DNA of 64,000 nt from Erythrophleum ivorense (lineage: Eukaryota > Streptophyta > Magnoliopsida > Fabales > Fabaceae), in contig JAIUCV010000003.1 in NCBI GenBank assembly GCA_026724425.1, positions 55,507,088 to 55,571,087 on the forward strand. Reading direction: 5' to 3'. This document shows, one piece after another, positions 1-12,429 of the stretch. Positions within the stretch are counted from its first letter, which is position 1, and each line of letters opens with the position of its first letter. The position numbers and the translations under genes were made by a program. The notes under the pieces are model-generated. The model saw nothing but the letters and a program-made list of their open reading frames with translations. It was not told the origin of the DNA and ran no database searches.

Positions 1-1180
1 TCATAATTAGATTTTTATAGTTTTTTAAAAAATTAATATGGTCTTATTAAACTTTAGTCAATGTCAACACAACTAACTATATGCCATTTTGGCATTTTAA
101 ATATATATCATTTATGCTACCCAAAAAAATAAAAAGATAAAAGTACATGATAGAGTAAAATTCACTCAAATAGGTAACATGTTATCATATGATATTAAAA
201 AAATTGGATGAGTTAACTTGAATAATGTGCATTCAAAGTGTTAAAATAACATATGATTAATCATGTTAATAAAATTTAATAGCTTACAAAATTGTTAATT
301 AGCAAAACCAACTTGGCCTTAATTATCCGTAAGACTATATGGCACTGGGCCAAGAAACTCTTTTTAAATCAAGTTTGTTAGACCAACTCAGCCCATAAAA
401 GATTGGAATTGGCTTTAAAAATTAAAGGTTGGCCCTAACAAAAAGAAAGGCCCTAACATTTAGAGTGAAGCCCAAGGGTTGGCCTTACTAAACTTTAGAT
501 ATTATTTTTTTTCTTTAATTTAACAATATAAATACAATATATTTTGGTGTATATACTTATATAAAAACATATCTAGTGATTTATTACAAGAAATACATAT
601 ATATTTTTAATTTGAAAAATTGATAAATACACTGAATTTTCATATCAAAATAGTTTTTTTTTGTCTGATATTTTATTTTTCAATTTTACAATTTTTTTTT
701 GCAAAAAAAAAAAAAGTTTGGCCAAGAGCTTAGCCTAGCTTGGCTTTATTAAGTCCTTTGGTTAAATAGAGCTGGAAGAAAAAGCCTTATTTAAAAATAA
801 GATACAATTTTATTAGTTAGATGTTATTTATTTTTTAGGATTAAGGTTGACTCTAAGGGTCTATCTCTTTTTTTCAGCTTTAAATAGTAGGTATTAAATT
901 TAAAGATTTTAAAATCATGAGAATTAAATTACAAAGTTTTAAATTATAAAAACTAAATTAAAAATTAAGCAAGATTATAAGGATTGTCAAAACGATTTAA
1001 TCTTTCATAGTTCTTAAGATATTAAAAAAATTATATTTTAAGTATGATTTCTTAAATATTTGTTATTAGATTATATACTAAAAATATGATAAATTTTTTT
1101 TTAAAAAATTTAATCATATAATATTAAACTATAAAAAATTATTTAACATATTTTTATTAGATAATCATAGCAAAAACATA
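1..1180. other. AT-rich intergenic DNA
   Basis: No coding region is recognisable. The stretch is dominated by A/T runs. Between about 330 and 750 there are several short copies of a 'ttggcc/ggcccaa' type motif, including an inverted pair around 718-745, which may be the remains of a small repeat. Promoter sequence for the downstream coiled-coil gene should lie near the right end, but no element can be fixed. Confidence 0.6.
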
Positions 1181-1189
1181 AAAACGACA

Positions 1190-1343
1190 CATTAGTTTTC
1201 CATTTCTGCCCTCGGCAAAAGAAACCGAAGCCATTTTCAAATTTCCCATACACCACCTTGTTTCCCGCTTTCCAGACCTGCTTGAGCTCTCTTGGGTGCA
1301 TTCTCTCTCTCTCTTTGAGATCCATCAATGCCTCTTTGAAAAG
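1190..1343 (+). other. Probable 5' UTR exon of the coiled-coil gene
   Basis: Base composition changes sharply from AT-rich to pyrimidine-rich, gene-like sequence with a CT microsatellite at about 1302-1315. The stretch ends in a good donor (aag|gtaagt, intron from 1344). A matching acceptor (ttatcag|gg) lies at 2536-2537, 28 bases before the ATG at 2566. The intron of about 1.2 kb would put the start codon in the second exon. This is inferred from splice consensus only; other first exons within 1344-2537 are possible. Confidence 0.5.
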
Positions 1344-2565
1344 GTAAGTCCCATTCAATATCTCTGAAAAAACCGTCACTCTATAGATTCTTCCTGCCAA
1401 CTATCCATTCGTATTTTCAGATTTACCATTTTCTAGGCCCTTTTCCTCCTCCTGTTTTGTTGCTGAGAAACTGATTCAAATTTTCAAGCTTTCACATCCC
1501 CCGCTTGCTTGTCATTTATAGGTGAGGTCCTAATCTAGATTTGGCTTATCTTTACTGGCGATTCTGAATCTTTCCGCTATGAATCCGCTGAATAAAGAAA
1601 GAACAGCTTCAAAATAGTACGACTATCATACAGATCTGAATCTAATCTGATCTGGACTCTTTCTTCTTTCAAGTCATATCCGAACCATTTGGTGCCTTTC
1701 TTTTGTTCAAGTTTTAGCGTGTAATTATAACAATGAATACTTAATACAGCATAAAATTGGATATTGGACCTCGAATTTGGGTGATGGTTACTAAGATCTA
1801 ACTCTGTTCTTCCTTTCCCGTAAACCAGATATATACTTGTGTGTGTGCAAGATTGCATTTTGATGATATTTTAGGTATCACGATGTTTGAGTTATTGCAA
1901 ATATGAATTTAGGCATTTAGCATTCCTTGTTTCTTGTAAGTTGTTTCTATGATTATATGATGTCTAAGCAAATCCATCTTACATGTAATTTTAACGTGCA
2001 GAAAGGGAGTGTCATTTCTTAGAGTGCTTGTTTTCGGTATTTCCTTTTGTTCTGTATTATCTCCAGGTTAGAAAGAAAGAGTTTATCATGCTCCCTATAC
2101 ATATTCGATCTTTGTTTGAGAAAATTCTGGTCTATTCTGAGATTTGAAGGAACAATACATTGCCTCCACCAACGTAGCCTCTTTCGATCAAATCAAATCC
2201 CCTAAAATAAATATTAGTATTGATTGGTGCTTGCCTCCTGTGTCAAGCATCGGTTGTCCCATGGGGAAAGGTCTACTGCAATACCATGGCAAGAGTACTT
2301 AATATCAAGTCACTGTAAGATTGAAGTTACCAGTCATTTGATTTTTGTGTGTCTCTGTGATACGGTTAAATTTATGAAGTTGGCTAAGGTCATACAAATA
2401 ACCCCCTCCTTCCAGTGATTTTTCTTTTCTCCTGCTTTGGTGGGTGTGGGCCTGTTCTAGCATGTGATATGTTGATATAAATGATGTAGATTTAGTATAT
2501 TCTATCGTGTTATACCTCACTCGTACTTCATTATCAGGGAAGACATCCATATTCAAGGGAGGCAA

Positions 2566-5316
2566 ATGGATACTGTCTACAGAGAATTAGATGAAGTCAA
2601 AGAAGAGGTGGAGAAGCTTAAGGCAGAATGTCGAGTTAAAACAGAACTTGTTGTGAGCTTGAAGAATGCCCACAGTGAAGAATATCTGAAATTTCAAGCA
2701 ATTATGCAGCAGACTGAGAAACAGGCCCATGAACTGGATCTTAAGTCTGAAGAGATATGCGAACTGAGGAAAATCCATGAAGATCTCAAGTCTAATTTGT
2801 GTAAAAAAGAAACGTACATCATGCATTTGAGTTCAGAGAATGAGAAGATACAAGCTAATTTGGCCGAGAGATTATTAAAATTGGAAAAAGAAAATAGAGA
2901 GCTGGTTTTGGCATTAGATGAACTGACAGTTAAAAACAGTGAACTGGAACAGAATGCTTATGTCGCCAATAAGGAAATTTCAGGCCTCAGAACACTCCTA
3001 TCGGCTACAGAGAAGAAGTATCTTGAAGCAGACGAGAAAACACAGGAAGCTAAAAGGTTGAAACAGAGAGATGATTTGATACTGCAACTGGAGGAAGAAA
3101 GTAGAAATATGCAAGATAAAATGAAATGGAAAAGTGAACAGTTTAAACATCTTGAAGAAGCTCACGAAAAGCTTCAAAGCCAGTTCCAATCTGACAAGAA
3201 GCAGTGGGAGAAGGAGAAATCCGCACTACTTGAAGAGATCACTTCCCTGCAGATTAGTTTGGATTCTCAAACGAGAATTCTAGAGGGAGTACAATCTCGT
3301 TTAGAGATGTGCAACCATGCATTAGCTCACCAAGAAAGCAGGAGGAAAATCCTGGAGGCTGAAATATCTGAATTCAAGTCACGGTTCGAGGATGTTTTTA
3401 CCCAATGTGAAGAAGAAAAGTCAAAGATACAAAGCTTGACCATTCAGAGGAATGAAGAGATAGCAGAGCTAAGGAATACCCTGGGAGAAAAAGAGATACT
3501 AGTGAAAGAAATGGAACTTAAAATTGTTCAACTTGAACAAGAGAATCTGGAATTAGGAGATTCACTTAAAGAACTAAGGGAAGATCAAATCCAAAATGCT
3601 GGAGCAAATTCTTTGCTATCAAAGCTCCGCAACAAGCTTAGACGGTTGGAAGAGGCACACAAAAACTGTGCCTCAAGTATGAAGTCTAAAGAATGTCAAC
3701 GGGATTATCAAGTGGAAAAGATGGAAGCAGATATTAGTACCTATAAGTCTACATTGACCAGTAAAGAACGAAAAATAAAGGAGCTTCTGATGGACCTGGA
3801 AAATTGTCATTACGCAATTGAAGAATATTCTATGGGACTCTTGATCTTTAAATCAGAACTCGTGGAGGCTTACTCCAAATTATTTAGTGCAGAAACTGAT
3901 AAAGCTGTTCATATCAAAGCGAAAGAAGATATAACTCGTCTTTCTGCAGAGCAACTGGGAGAGAAAGACATTTCTCAAACTATGTCACAGCATCATTTTA
4001 TGCTGGAGGAAGAGCTTGAACTACATAAAAAAATGCTCGAGGAATCATCCGAAGGTCAACTTGTCTTGAAAGAGCAACTTTTGCAAACTGAAAACACCCT
4101 AAAATATCAAAGTGTTGCACTTGAGGCTCAAGAAAAGCTAAAGCTTGAAATAGCCAATAAAAATGATGAAATCACTCGAGTAGGATGTGAATTAGAGAAT
4201 TGGAAGTCTACTGCTGAAACTCTGAAAGCCTGCTCCGAAGAAATTCAAGGAAAATATCATAAGATGGAGAGCTCCCTTATTTCACAGGTTGAGAATGAGC
4301 AAGCCCTTAAGAATGAAAATGAAAGCCTTCTCTGCATTGTCAAGGAGCAGGAAAGGAAAGCCGAAGACCTTCAGCGGCAGATTGCTTTATTAGAAATGTA
4401 CAATACAAATAAAATGAAGGAAGCAGAAACATTTAAGCAAGAGAGAGAAAGTCTTGTCCAAATTGCAGAGGAGAAGGAGTGTCGCATAAAGGATTTTCAG
4501 AAAGATATAGCTATCGCTTGCTTGCAGCAAGAGTCCTTGAGAAAAGAAGTAGCTGTTACGACTCTTGCACTATTGGATGCAGAGAAAGCTCTTGAGCTGG
4601 AGAAAGAGAGTCTTTTGAAACTTAAAGAAGAGAAAGATCAAATTATAAAGTACTTGCAGGAACTAGCTACATCAATGGAGCAAGATTTGGTAGATGCACT
4701 GTCTTTTTCTTTCTCAAAACAGGTGGAAAAGTGGGTTGAGGTTAGCGTGCTTACTGGGGCCTTAAAAAATGCAGAATATCTGACAAAGCAAGAAATCGAA
4801 GAAAAGAACATGAGAATAATGAAATCAGAATTGGAAGTTAACAATTTGCTTAAGAAGGTTGCATATAAGGAAGAATCAGCCTCCCATTTAAAACAAGAAT
4901 CAGAGCAGTTTCAGGCAACATTAGAGGCCAAGAAGTTGGAAACTGAAAATCTGAAAGAAAAACAGAGGACCATGGAAAGAATAATTGGAAAGCTTGAATT
5001 TGAAAAAGGAATTTTGCTCCAAGATGTCATGAAGCTATCAACAGAAAGGGAAGGTATGTTAGTACATATTGAAGACATGTGTGAAAAGATTGGGGAGTTA
5101 TCTGGCGAGGATCTGCAAGTGATGAAAACCCTTGGCGATATACTGAATACTTCCGTAGATGGAGATGAATGGGCAACGGATCCAATTGTGTGTGACAAGC
5201 CACATGGATCTGCTATAGATAGTGCAAATGGTTCTTTGCCTGCCACAACGAAGAAACATGAAGCAAATTTTGACGGACGACCGCCCCTGAGAGAGGTCAA
5301 CAGTTTGCATATGTAG
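2566..5316 (+). CDS. Long coiled-coil protein, At4g38062 family
   Basis: An uninterrupted 916-codon frame encodes a highly charged Glu/Lys/Leu-rich protein with heptad repeats over almost its whole length, the pattern of a rod-like dimeric coiled coil. I recognise it as the plant family typified by Arabidopsis At4g38062. The shared marks are an N terminus of the form M-x-x-VY-x-ELDEVK, a block near residues 185-200 containing KWK-x-EQFKHLEEA-x-EKL, a LSKLRNKLR-x-LE-x-xHKNC block near 345-365, and a short C-terminal basic and proline tail (R-x-PLRE). The Arabidopsis protein is, from memory, about 1,050 residues, so this one is somewhat shorter, mainly in the middle repeats. The start is the first ATG after the inferred acceptor at 2537. 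There is no signal peptide or membrane segment. Function is not established; older annotations call such proteins myosin-like from the coiled coil alone. No lesion is seen, so it is probably a working gene. Confidence 0.9.
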   Translation: MDTVYRELDEVKEEVEKLKAECRVKTELVVSLKNAHSEEYLKFQAIMQQTEKQAHELDLKSEEICELRKIHEDLKSNLCKKETYIMHLSSENEKIQANLAERLLKLEKENRELVLALDELTVKNSELEQNAYVANKEISGLRTLLSATEKKYLEADEKTQEAKRLKQRDDLILQLEEESRNMQDKMKWKSEQFKHLEEAHEKLQSQFQSDKKQWEKEKSALLEEITSLQISLDSQTRILEGVQSRLEMCNHALAHQESRRKILEAEISEFKSRFEDVFTQCEEEKSKIQSLTIQRNEEIAELRNTLGEKEILVKEMELKIVQLEQENLELGDSLKELREDQIQNAGANSLLSKLRNKLRRLEEAHKNCASSMKSKECQRDYQVEKMEADISTYKSTLTSKERKIKELLMDLENCHYAIEEYSMGLLIFKSELVEAYSKLFSAETDKAVHIKAKEDITRLSAEQLGEKDISQTMSQHHFMLEEELELHKKMLEESSEGQLVLKEQLLQTENTLKYQSVALEAQEKLKLEIANKNDEITRVGCELENWKSTAETLKACSEEIQGKYHKMESSLISQVENEQALKNENESLLCIVKEQERKAEDLQRQIALLEMYNTNKMKEAETFKQERESLVQIAEEKECRIKDFQKDIAIACLQQESLRKEVAVTTLALLDAEKALELEKESLLKLKEEKDQIIKYLQELATSMEQDLVDALSFSFSKQVEKWVEVSVLTGALKNAEYLTKQEIEEKNMRIMKSELEVNNLLKKVAYKEESASHLKQESEQFQATLEAKKLETENLKEKQRTMERIIGKLEFEKGILLQDVMKLSTEREGMLVHIEDMCEKIGELSGEDLQVMKTLGDILNTSVDGDEWATDPIVCDKPHGSAIDSANGSLPATTKKHEANFDGRPPLREVNSLHM

Positions 5317-6340
5317 ATCAGAGAAGAAATTTGGGCTCATGCTGAAGAAATGCAGTAAAGGTAGATCAATACATGTTCCAGAATTTGATTTAATGCTCTA
5401 CCCATTGGCCTGTGTTAGTGTCTTGATATACATATGTAGGCAAAGCTGTCTCTCAAAAACTAGATTTTGAAGAATTATGAGTATCAAGAGAAGTTCAAAC
5501 TTCAAACTTAACGTTGATAAGAGGCTATGGTAAGCGTAGCTCGTAAAAAAGTTTTTCTTCAACTTTATTCCATCATCAAAGCTCCTTTACCCATAATCTT
5601 ATCAAGAATAAAAGAGCCACGTATATGAAATTTTGTAGCCTTGTGGTACCAGTGGTCTAAACATATATAGAAGGAAGTTCCTAGGCTATACATAAGGTCT
5701 AAACCTAAAGCTGGATTAGTTATCCAACTGGAAAAAAAAAAGTTGGATTAGTAAACTGAGGGTGCCATGCGAAGATTTAAGGCACCCATAGAATTCCCAG
5801 AAGTAATTGACTTATCACCTGTCTGAAGTTGTTCCTATTTTCTTGAAGAGCAAATCAATTAGTAAAATCATTGGTATTGATTGATATTTCAGTTAGTTTC
5901 ATCCAGTGCTGCACTTATTCCCCTTGATAAGTCAACTAAGAATTTATTTTATTTTATTTTATTTTTTTGGGGAACATGCAGGACTTGGTCGTTTCGCAAG
6001 CAAGCTGAAGCACTGTATCAGAATTCTCTCGGGAACTCCAAAAATCAGCACTAACTATCAGATATGAGGGAGTGGAAGAAAAACAAAAGGACAACTCCTA
6101 TGCTTGTTGTTTCAGTAATTACCACATGTTGCTTTCAGAGAAGTTAGATTAGTTGAGCAATCACGTTTTATCCACCGATTTGTATTGGTGAACCATCTCA
6201 TTCTTTTGAGCTCTGGAATATATGAATGGGAAAACACCAAACACGAAGGAAATACCGTCGTTCTTCATATAGTTTATATAGAAGGATGAAGGAGCCATCG
6301 TTTGCTGCTTTGTAATGTGTTTCCATGATGAGGTTCAACA
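5317..6340 (+). other. 3' UTR with a probable intron
   Basis: Gene-like composition continues past the stop codon. A donor-like aaag|gtagat begins an intron at 5361. A polypyrimidine tract followed by aacatgcag|gactt ends it at 5981, giving a spliced 3' UTR exon from 5982 to roughly 6330. An alternative end uses the aataaa at 5607-5612. Neither end can be proved without transcripts. Confidence 0.35.
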
Positions 6341-7950
6341 CAAATCTAAAAGCTCAACTTTAACTAGTTGGGATGATAATATTACTACCATTAAAGTCGG
6401 TAGCCAAATCTTAATCCCCTTTGTAAGACCGATGGTACAAGCAACTTCAGTCGATTTGTTGATGTTATGAGTTGGATCACATACTTGACTTTCGTCTTTT
6501 AAAAGTCTAAACTTGAAATGTGACAGTTTTGCGTATAGCAAAACTTCAACTCCAATTCTTATGATTAAGACTCCAGAGGCTTAGGTTCCTCAAAAGTGAG
6601 TAGAGCACGGGTTAATGTAGATTATTGGGCAATAGGTAACGCTAACATCGCAACTTTTCGCACATTGCAAAAATGGCACTATTTTCCTATTTTCCTGCCA
6701 TTAATCTGAGACAATCTCTCCGATTAAGGGCACAACGCTGCATTATTCCCTACAAAATTGTAGCGTTACAGTTTTTCTCTTGGGTAATATTAATAAAAAG
6801 TTAGGAGTATAAATAAACTGAAGTTTTTGTAGGGTATTTAGATATGGCTCCTTAAGAGCGCAAATTTAAGTATGCTCATTCATTAAATGACTCAGTTTGA
6901 ACAATGTATTATATTCAGGCAATATCATATATATATTAAATGAATAAATTTGAGGATTTTACTATCCTAATAAGCCGTTTGCTACTTTTTTTATATATTT
7001 TTTCAAAACGTCTATAATATCTTTATTATTATTATTATTATTATTAAACAATGTTATTTTTTATTACATTTCAAAGTAAAGATAAGGTGGTTATTTTTTA
7101 TCCATAATTTTTTTTATTTTCCTTCTTATTCTGTATATCAAACAAGGCTTTAGTCAAGTAAACTAACGACAAGTGGAATTCAGGATCTGAGAAAACCAAC
7201 CTTCATCCAAACTTTTGTAGAGTGCGCTGTGATATACTGAAATAGAATATCAATGCAAAATTTGATCTCCAAGTAGCATTGTAACATACGTTGCGAATTT
7301 CAATGCATAAACCAATGATGAAAAATTGAGATGTTCCAAAAATTCGAGTGCCTAACCTCCAACTCAAAGAAATAACATTTTGTCTTTTGTTTTTAACAAA
7401 AATAACATCTTTCTCCTTTGCCGAAGATTGTGGCCTCCAAGTTGCTTCTGTGATAATAAAGCATTTTCAGACTATCACTCGACGTGTTTGTTCTTTTTGC
7501 TTCATCAACCCAATCCTTCTTTTGATTTTGGAAAAACAAAATCTTTATCAACTCTTACCTCCGCGCATAAATCCCCACCTGGATATAATGGAAAATAGAT
7601 CACAGTTAGGACTCAAATCTGATTTTGCATTACATTTTAACTGTTTAATTTTGCTGTAAGAATGACCAAAAAAATATTTTGCTATAAAGAGTTCTCATAG
7701 TATTATTCATTTCTGCCTTTGGGGCTTAACTTGTTTCTCATGTAGATTACACGATATACATGTTTTGTTTTTTTTGGGTTTATTTTTTGGCCGGAGAAAA
7801 GATACGTCAGTAAACAAAACAATAGTAACAACAGGGACCGAAAATAAAAACAGTAACAGAAGCATGACAGAAAGAAATACCAGTAAACGCAACCTACACC
7901 TACCCTACAACTTGTAGCATCTTATATAAGAGCTGATTATAGAGGGGATG
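6341..7950. other. Intergenic region between convergent genes
   Basis: No protein family is recognisable in any frame. The stretch contains an ATT microsatellite (about 7031-7047) and homopolymer runs. The open frames near 7350-7660 are short and lack codon structure. The 3' UTR of the MDP1 gene should end between about 7950 and 8230 on the minus strand. Confidence 0.5.
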
Positions 7951-8230
7951 GAGAATGAGAATCCCAACCAAATACGCATATCCCCTTAGATTATACGATA
8001 TACTTGAATTCACCAAGTTTTCTACACAGAATTTCAATTGAATACTTTTCATGCATCATTGTCGGAAATATCTAGCTTATGAGAGTACTGCGAGAATTGG
8101 TGATTCAGAATTTTAAGACAATCATTCAACTGGGATTTACATCTAAGATTACAATCAAGAATAGCCCAAGTATTCCCCTCTTTATGGGAGTATACAAAAT
8201 TCAGAAAAAATTTCAACTGAATCTTCAATT

Positions 8231-10552
8231 TCATCCATCATTGTTGGAAGTATCCGCCTTCTTAGAGTACTTAGTCATCCATTTCTGCTTGTTCTTCTCT
8301 GATGCATTCCAGTTTTGAGAAAATCTTGTAAGCCCCTCTCTTAATGCTCCTAGATTCATCCCATTTCCAAGCAAAATGCTTGTTACTCCCATTTTTGAGA
8401 CCTGATATTGCCATCTCCCACTATTAAACATGTAATATATGAATGGTACTCCTTCCACCGATAGAGGAGCAAATGGCAATTTTATGATGCAAACATTACC
8501 GGACTCATTGGAAATGTGAAAGCTAATGTTGAGAAGAAAAATGAAGCATCATTATAAAAACAGAAAAATGAGAGAAGTTTTGTTACCGCGTGGATGTTCC
8601 TATTCTCGTCATCAAAAAATAGCATTGAATTAAAGGGAACCCCAGTCCTTGAATGAATTCTCTGGAAATGATCCGTTTTGTGAGTCCAACTGGAAAAAAT
8701 TTCCTAACCAGTCAGAAGAAAAGAGAATTAAAATTGGCAACACAAATATGTCATTACAACCATTTACAGATCTCATTAGTAACCTTTGTTCAGGAACAAT
8801 CTTTTTCTTTTTCTTGTCCTTTTTGGGTGTGAAAATGCATTCTCTATAAGGTTAGGGGGAAAGAAACAGGCCCAAAACCATGTAGCGTTTATCTCCTACT
8901 ACAGAAGGCAGTACTCACCTCCACTTTTTCTCCATGCTTCAAGAGGATGATACATTAATGACCAGAACAAGGAAAAGAAAGATTAGAGTATGATTCAATG
9001 AACACACCTGGGCAACAAACATTGACTTGATGCTCAATTTATCAAGAAATGTTCTTGCTATATCAGCAGTTGGTGATCTAGAAGCAATGGCAACATCAAT
9101 CCCTTTGTCTTTGAGTGCATATAAGATTCCTTTGGCATGAGGATACATAGATGGCATTTCACGCTTGGAGCGACACTCGCTGAAATTTGATTTGATGTAA
9201 GACTGAGTGTCTGAACTGAATATGAAAATTAAAAAGCCTTTGCAAGAAAATCATCTTGAGTTATACTGATCCAGGAGTTCATATTTTCACTTTCTAGAGG
9301 AAGAGTTTAACTGATATAATTTCACAACACCATAAAGATAGAATAGGGTAAATTTGTAATTTACCCAAGGAAATTAATATTTCCCCTGTGATTTAAAGTA
9401 AGTTATTCGGCCTTTGTAGTTTGATCCGTTTACCACTTAACCACTAAGAGGTATTTTCTGTCCAAATCTTAATGACAAAATGTGAATGTTAAAAAGATGA
9501 AAAATTTATACGGTTCTAAAGTTATTGCTTGGGTTAACGACCAAACAAACCAATTGTAAAAAAATATAGTTTTGAAGGCAACATTTCCAATTTCCAACTG
9601 TCGACTTGATCCCAACAAGTTCAGACATTGTAAAACGGTATAAGTTATAAATGAAATAGACTTTCTACAATGAACTCTTCATCAATTTAATATTAATGTG
9701 ATTATTTATATTAAAATTTGGATGAAAGATACCATAAGTTATTTAAGTTATAAAAGAAAAAACCATAAGCACCATGGAAGATAAACTGAATTAGGGCCAC
9801 ATCAGGAGGATAAACTGTAATTTACCCTAGAATAAAATTAGAGTGAATAATGGATGTCGCCACAAGGAAAAGAAAGTTGATCTTGATCAAGTGGCCAAGC
9901 ACAGGTACAGAACTGAAACTTAGAAACTATAAAGCATCCAAAGAATATGACAATTTAGCCGGTTTGCAGGAAAATTCAATCGTATTCTGTGATGAAGTTA
10001 TGACAAATTGTCCACAGAAACTTATCCTTTGGTTCATCCAAGGTCTAAAAAATTGAAGCTCCTCAATCTACACTACTGATGAAGCACTTTACAGAGAAGT
10101 ATAACACAACAGTTTCTCTCCAAATAAATAAATAAATACATATGTAGCAAAGGTGAAAGCTAAAAGTAGATTCAACCAAACAACAAAATGAGAAATGAGA
10201 ACAAAAAGTTCCCATTTTCGAGAACGATATATATATTGGTACAATGAAGAAATAAATGATATATTCAAAGAAGGTTTATTGAATCATGTGCATAGTCTAT
10301 TCTTTCTGGGTTCTCCAAGAACAAGTGAGATAGAGAACGTGGTTGGAGAAAGATAGCAAATTAGGGATTTCCATGATTTTTCTTTTTGGATTTCCAGGTA
10401 AACAAACAAGAAAAAAAAAAACGGGAAATGTGGAAAAGGTACCAGTAGAAAGGCCAAAGAGTGTAATCGAGGTCGAAAACCACAAGTCTTGGGAGCACTT
10501 GAAACACTCCCATTATCTGCAGTGCTTCCGCCTTCACATTCTCGTCTCCCAT
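8231..10552 (-). CDS. MDP1: Magnesium-dependent phosphatase 1 (HAD superfamily), four exons
   Basis: Minus-strand gene with coding exons 10552-10443, 9179-9008, 8703-8587 and 8401-8231, all joined at GT-AG sites and in frame: 570 bases, 189 residues. The family is a cytosolic Mg-dependent HAD phosphatase acting on phosphotyrosine and, in animals, on sugar and protein-glycation phosphates. HAD motif I is DLDYT at residues 27-31 (Asp27 nucleophile, Asp29 acid/base), followed by LWPFYC. Motif II is the SRS at 70-72. Motif IV is FFDDE at 123-127, followed by N-x-x-N-I. The downstream SKMGVTSILLGNG block is also typical of MDP1. The length matches plant homologues. Codon 37 (Cys) is split across intron 1, a 1.26-kb intron that carries a small transposon. 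The donor of intron 1 (tactg|gtacc) is weak but fits the family alignment. The last exon ends in a Lys/Ser/Asp-rich tail. No lesion is seen. Confidence 0.9.
9346..9827. mobile_element. Small non-autonomous TIR element in MDP1 intron 1
   Basis: A 482-bp segment starts GGGTAAATT and ends AATTTACCC, and is bounded by perfect 7-bp direct repeats TAGAATA (9339-9345 and 9828-9834). The left end continues as a near-perfect palindrome (GGGTAAATT-TGT-AATTTACCC), and the right end has a similar hairpin-like form. It has no coding capacity. The interior has the 'gatttaaagtaagttattcggcc' flavour of common plant MITE-like sequences. The 7-bp duplication does not settle the superfamily. Confidence 0.65.
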
Positions 10553-10599
10553 CTCTCTACCAACCCTCGAAAAATGGATCCCGATGATGGTCGTTAAAT

Positions 10600-12200
10600 A
10601 TCCTCGGAGGAGGTTAGACGTAGAAAGAATTACAATATAAATTTATTTAATGAACAAATTATATACAAATTATATAGTTAATTAAAATTATTACAAAAGG
10701 AACTGGTTATTTATGTATTACCAAAAAAAAGATCAGTTTATTTTTTCTTTTAAGAATAAAGTACTCAAACCTTCTTTTGTGTTAAATTGCCTTTTTTGAC
10801 GGACTAAATTTATAAGAAAAATAACTCTTAAATTATGAAAAGTTTATAATAAAAGATTTTAAATTTTAAAATTATCTGTAAATATCAAATTTACAAAGAT
10901 TTATTTTATCAACATTACAATCATATTTTAAGAAAGTTATAGTATAAATAATTTTGATAATAACTTTTTAAAAATCTAACAATAAATTTTTTAAATCTTT
11001 GTAGTAAGTTTTTTAAAATTTGATAATAATTTTGACCTTTGAGATAATTTTAATTTTAAAAATATTTTATTGTAAATTTTATAAAATTAGAGTCTTTAAA
11101 TATAATTTTTTTAAATTTATATACAATTATTTATATTAGATTCTGGAATTAAAACATAATAAATATATAACATTTCAATAACAACATGACATATACATGA
11201 TTTAATTGAAAAATCATACAATTGTGTGTAAAAATTAAATATATATATTATTAAAAAATTATATACTTATAATATTCTAATTCAAAATTTTAATAATAAA
11301 AATATAAAAAATTAAATATAAAATTTTTACAATATTAAGTTAAATTAGTTCGATCTATCTTAACTTATAATAATTAATAATATTAATATTTTTCTTTCTT
11401 CATATAATAAAATATTTTAATGTATTAAATTGATAATAAAAAATATGTTATTAAAATTGTTCAAAAAAATAAATTACTTTTACACAAAAGGGCAAAGATA
11501 CATATAAGACTAAAATATTACATGTAATAATTTAATTTCCTTTTTATAGAGAAAAATCAAACGAAAAGTATAATATTTTTTTATACAATAAAGTTTATCA
11601 TAATATCAATATTGAACAATTTTATAATTATTATTATGAGATAAAATTTATATTAAAATATGCAGAAAGGAATCGGTTTATAAATAAGAAGTAGCGATTT
11701 TACTTAATAGCCTCAGCAGAAATTATATCCACCACACAATTTGGAGGTTCATCTAACCATACAGTAGAATTACATAAATCTCCACTGGAATGAGCAGCTC
11801 CAACTCCGTTCATATTTTTGGGAATCCAACACCAATAATTAGTCCTGAAAGCAGAGGGAGGTAAATTCCCCACTGTCCCACTACGGAGAAGTACGGATCC
11901 TGCATTTTTTTTACAAGTACACATCTCATAAATTTATATGTATCAAATATTAAGTTTTTTATTTTTAATTTTTTAAATTTAAATTATTAGTTTTTAAAAA
12001 TTTATAGCTAAAAAACTATTTTTATTCTCTATTTTATATTTTTAAAAATTAAAAAACATTAAAATTAAAAAATATGGAATGTCCAAATTAATTTGGACAA
12101 TGCATAGTCGCTGTGCAAAGATGTACAGAAAACTTGTACACGGAGAAGTAAACATTTATAGAGTTGAGGCCATCAATGACCCTTTTTTTTTTTCTTGGGT
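10600..12200. other. Very AT-rich intergenic DNA
   Basis: Long A/T runs without coding structure, apart from one minus-strand open stretch listed separately. MDP1 transcription probably starts near 10555-10620, where composition changes. Nothing else is recognisable. Confidence 0.55.
11700..11924 (-). other. Unrecognised small open frame, possible exon relic
   Basis: A 74-codon minus-strand frame stands out from its AT-rich surroundings by normal codon composition and by Cys, Trp and Asn residues (a YWCWIP segment, then GDLCNSTVWLDEPPNC). It begins at a poor start context and ends in a stop at 11700-11702. I do not recognise the family. It could be a displaced exon or a pseudogene fragment; it is too short and isolated to call a gene. 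Confidence 0.2.
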
Positions 12201-12217
12201 ACCGCACAAGACGAGCT

Positions 12218-12292
12218 AAAATCTCATATTTATGAAAATACATAGAAGCAATGAATCTCATATTTATGAAAATACATAGGAAGCAATGAGTT
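12218..12292. repeat. Two-copy tandem repeat, about 36 bp
   Basis: The segment 'aatctcatatttatgaaaat' plus 'acatagaagcaatg' occurs twice in succession with one inserted base, between about 12218 and 12292. It is noncoding. Confidence 0.7.
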
Positions 12293-12429
12293 AAATTGAA
12301 AAATTAGTCAATTAATTATAAAATTAGTTTATTTGACTTTTAAAGTTAGCTAAGAAAAAATTAGTTAAGAATGGACTAAATTGATGAAAATTCGTTAAAA
12401 CTGAAAAACAAATTAGTTTTTGACCTTTT

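Noticed and set aside
4911..5340. Minus-strand open frames over the coiled-coil gene, including a 129-codon one
   Set aside because: They are shadows of the strongly supported plus-strand gene.
8690..9008. A micro-exon in MDP1 for the EIFSS segment
   Set aside because: The codons are contiguous with exon 3 after the 'ggttag' acceptor at 8704-8705; no micro-exon is needed.
10343..10597. 84-codon plus-strand frame over MDP1 exon 1
   Set aside because: Antisense of the conserved first exon with no family match.
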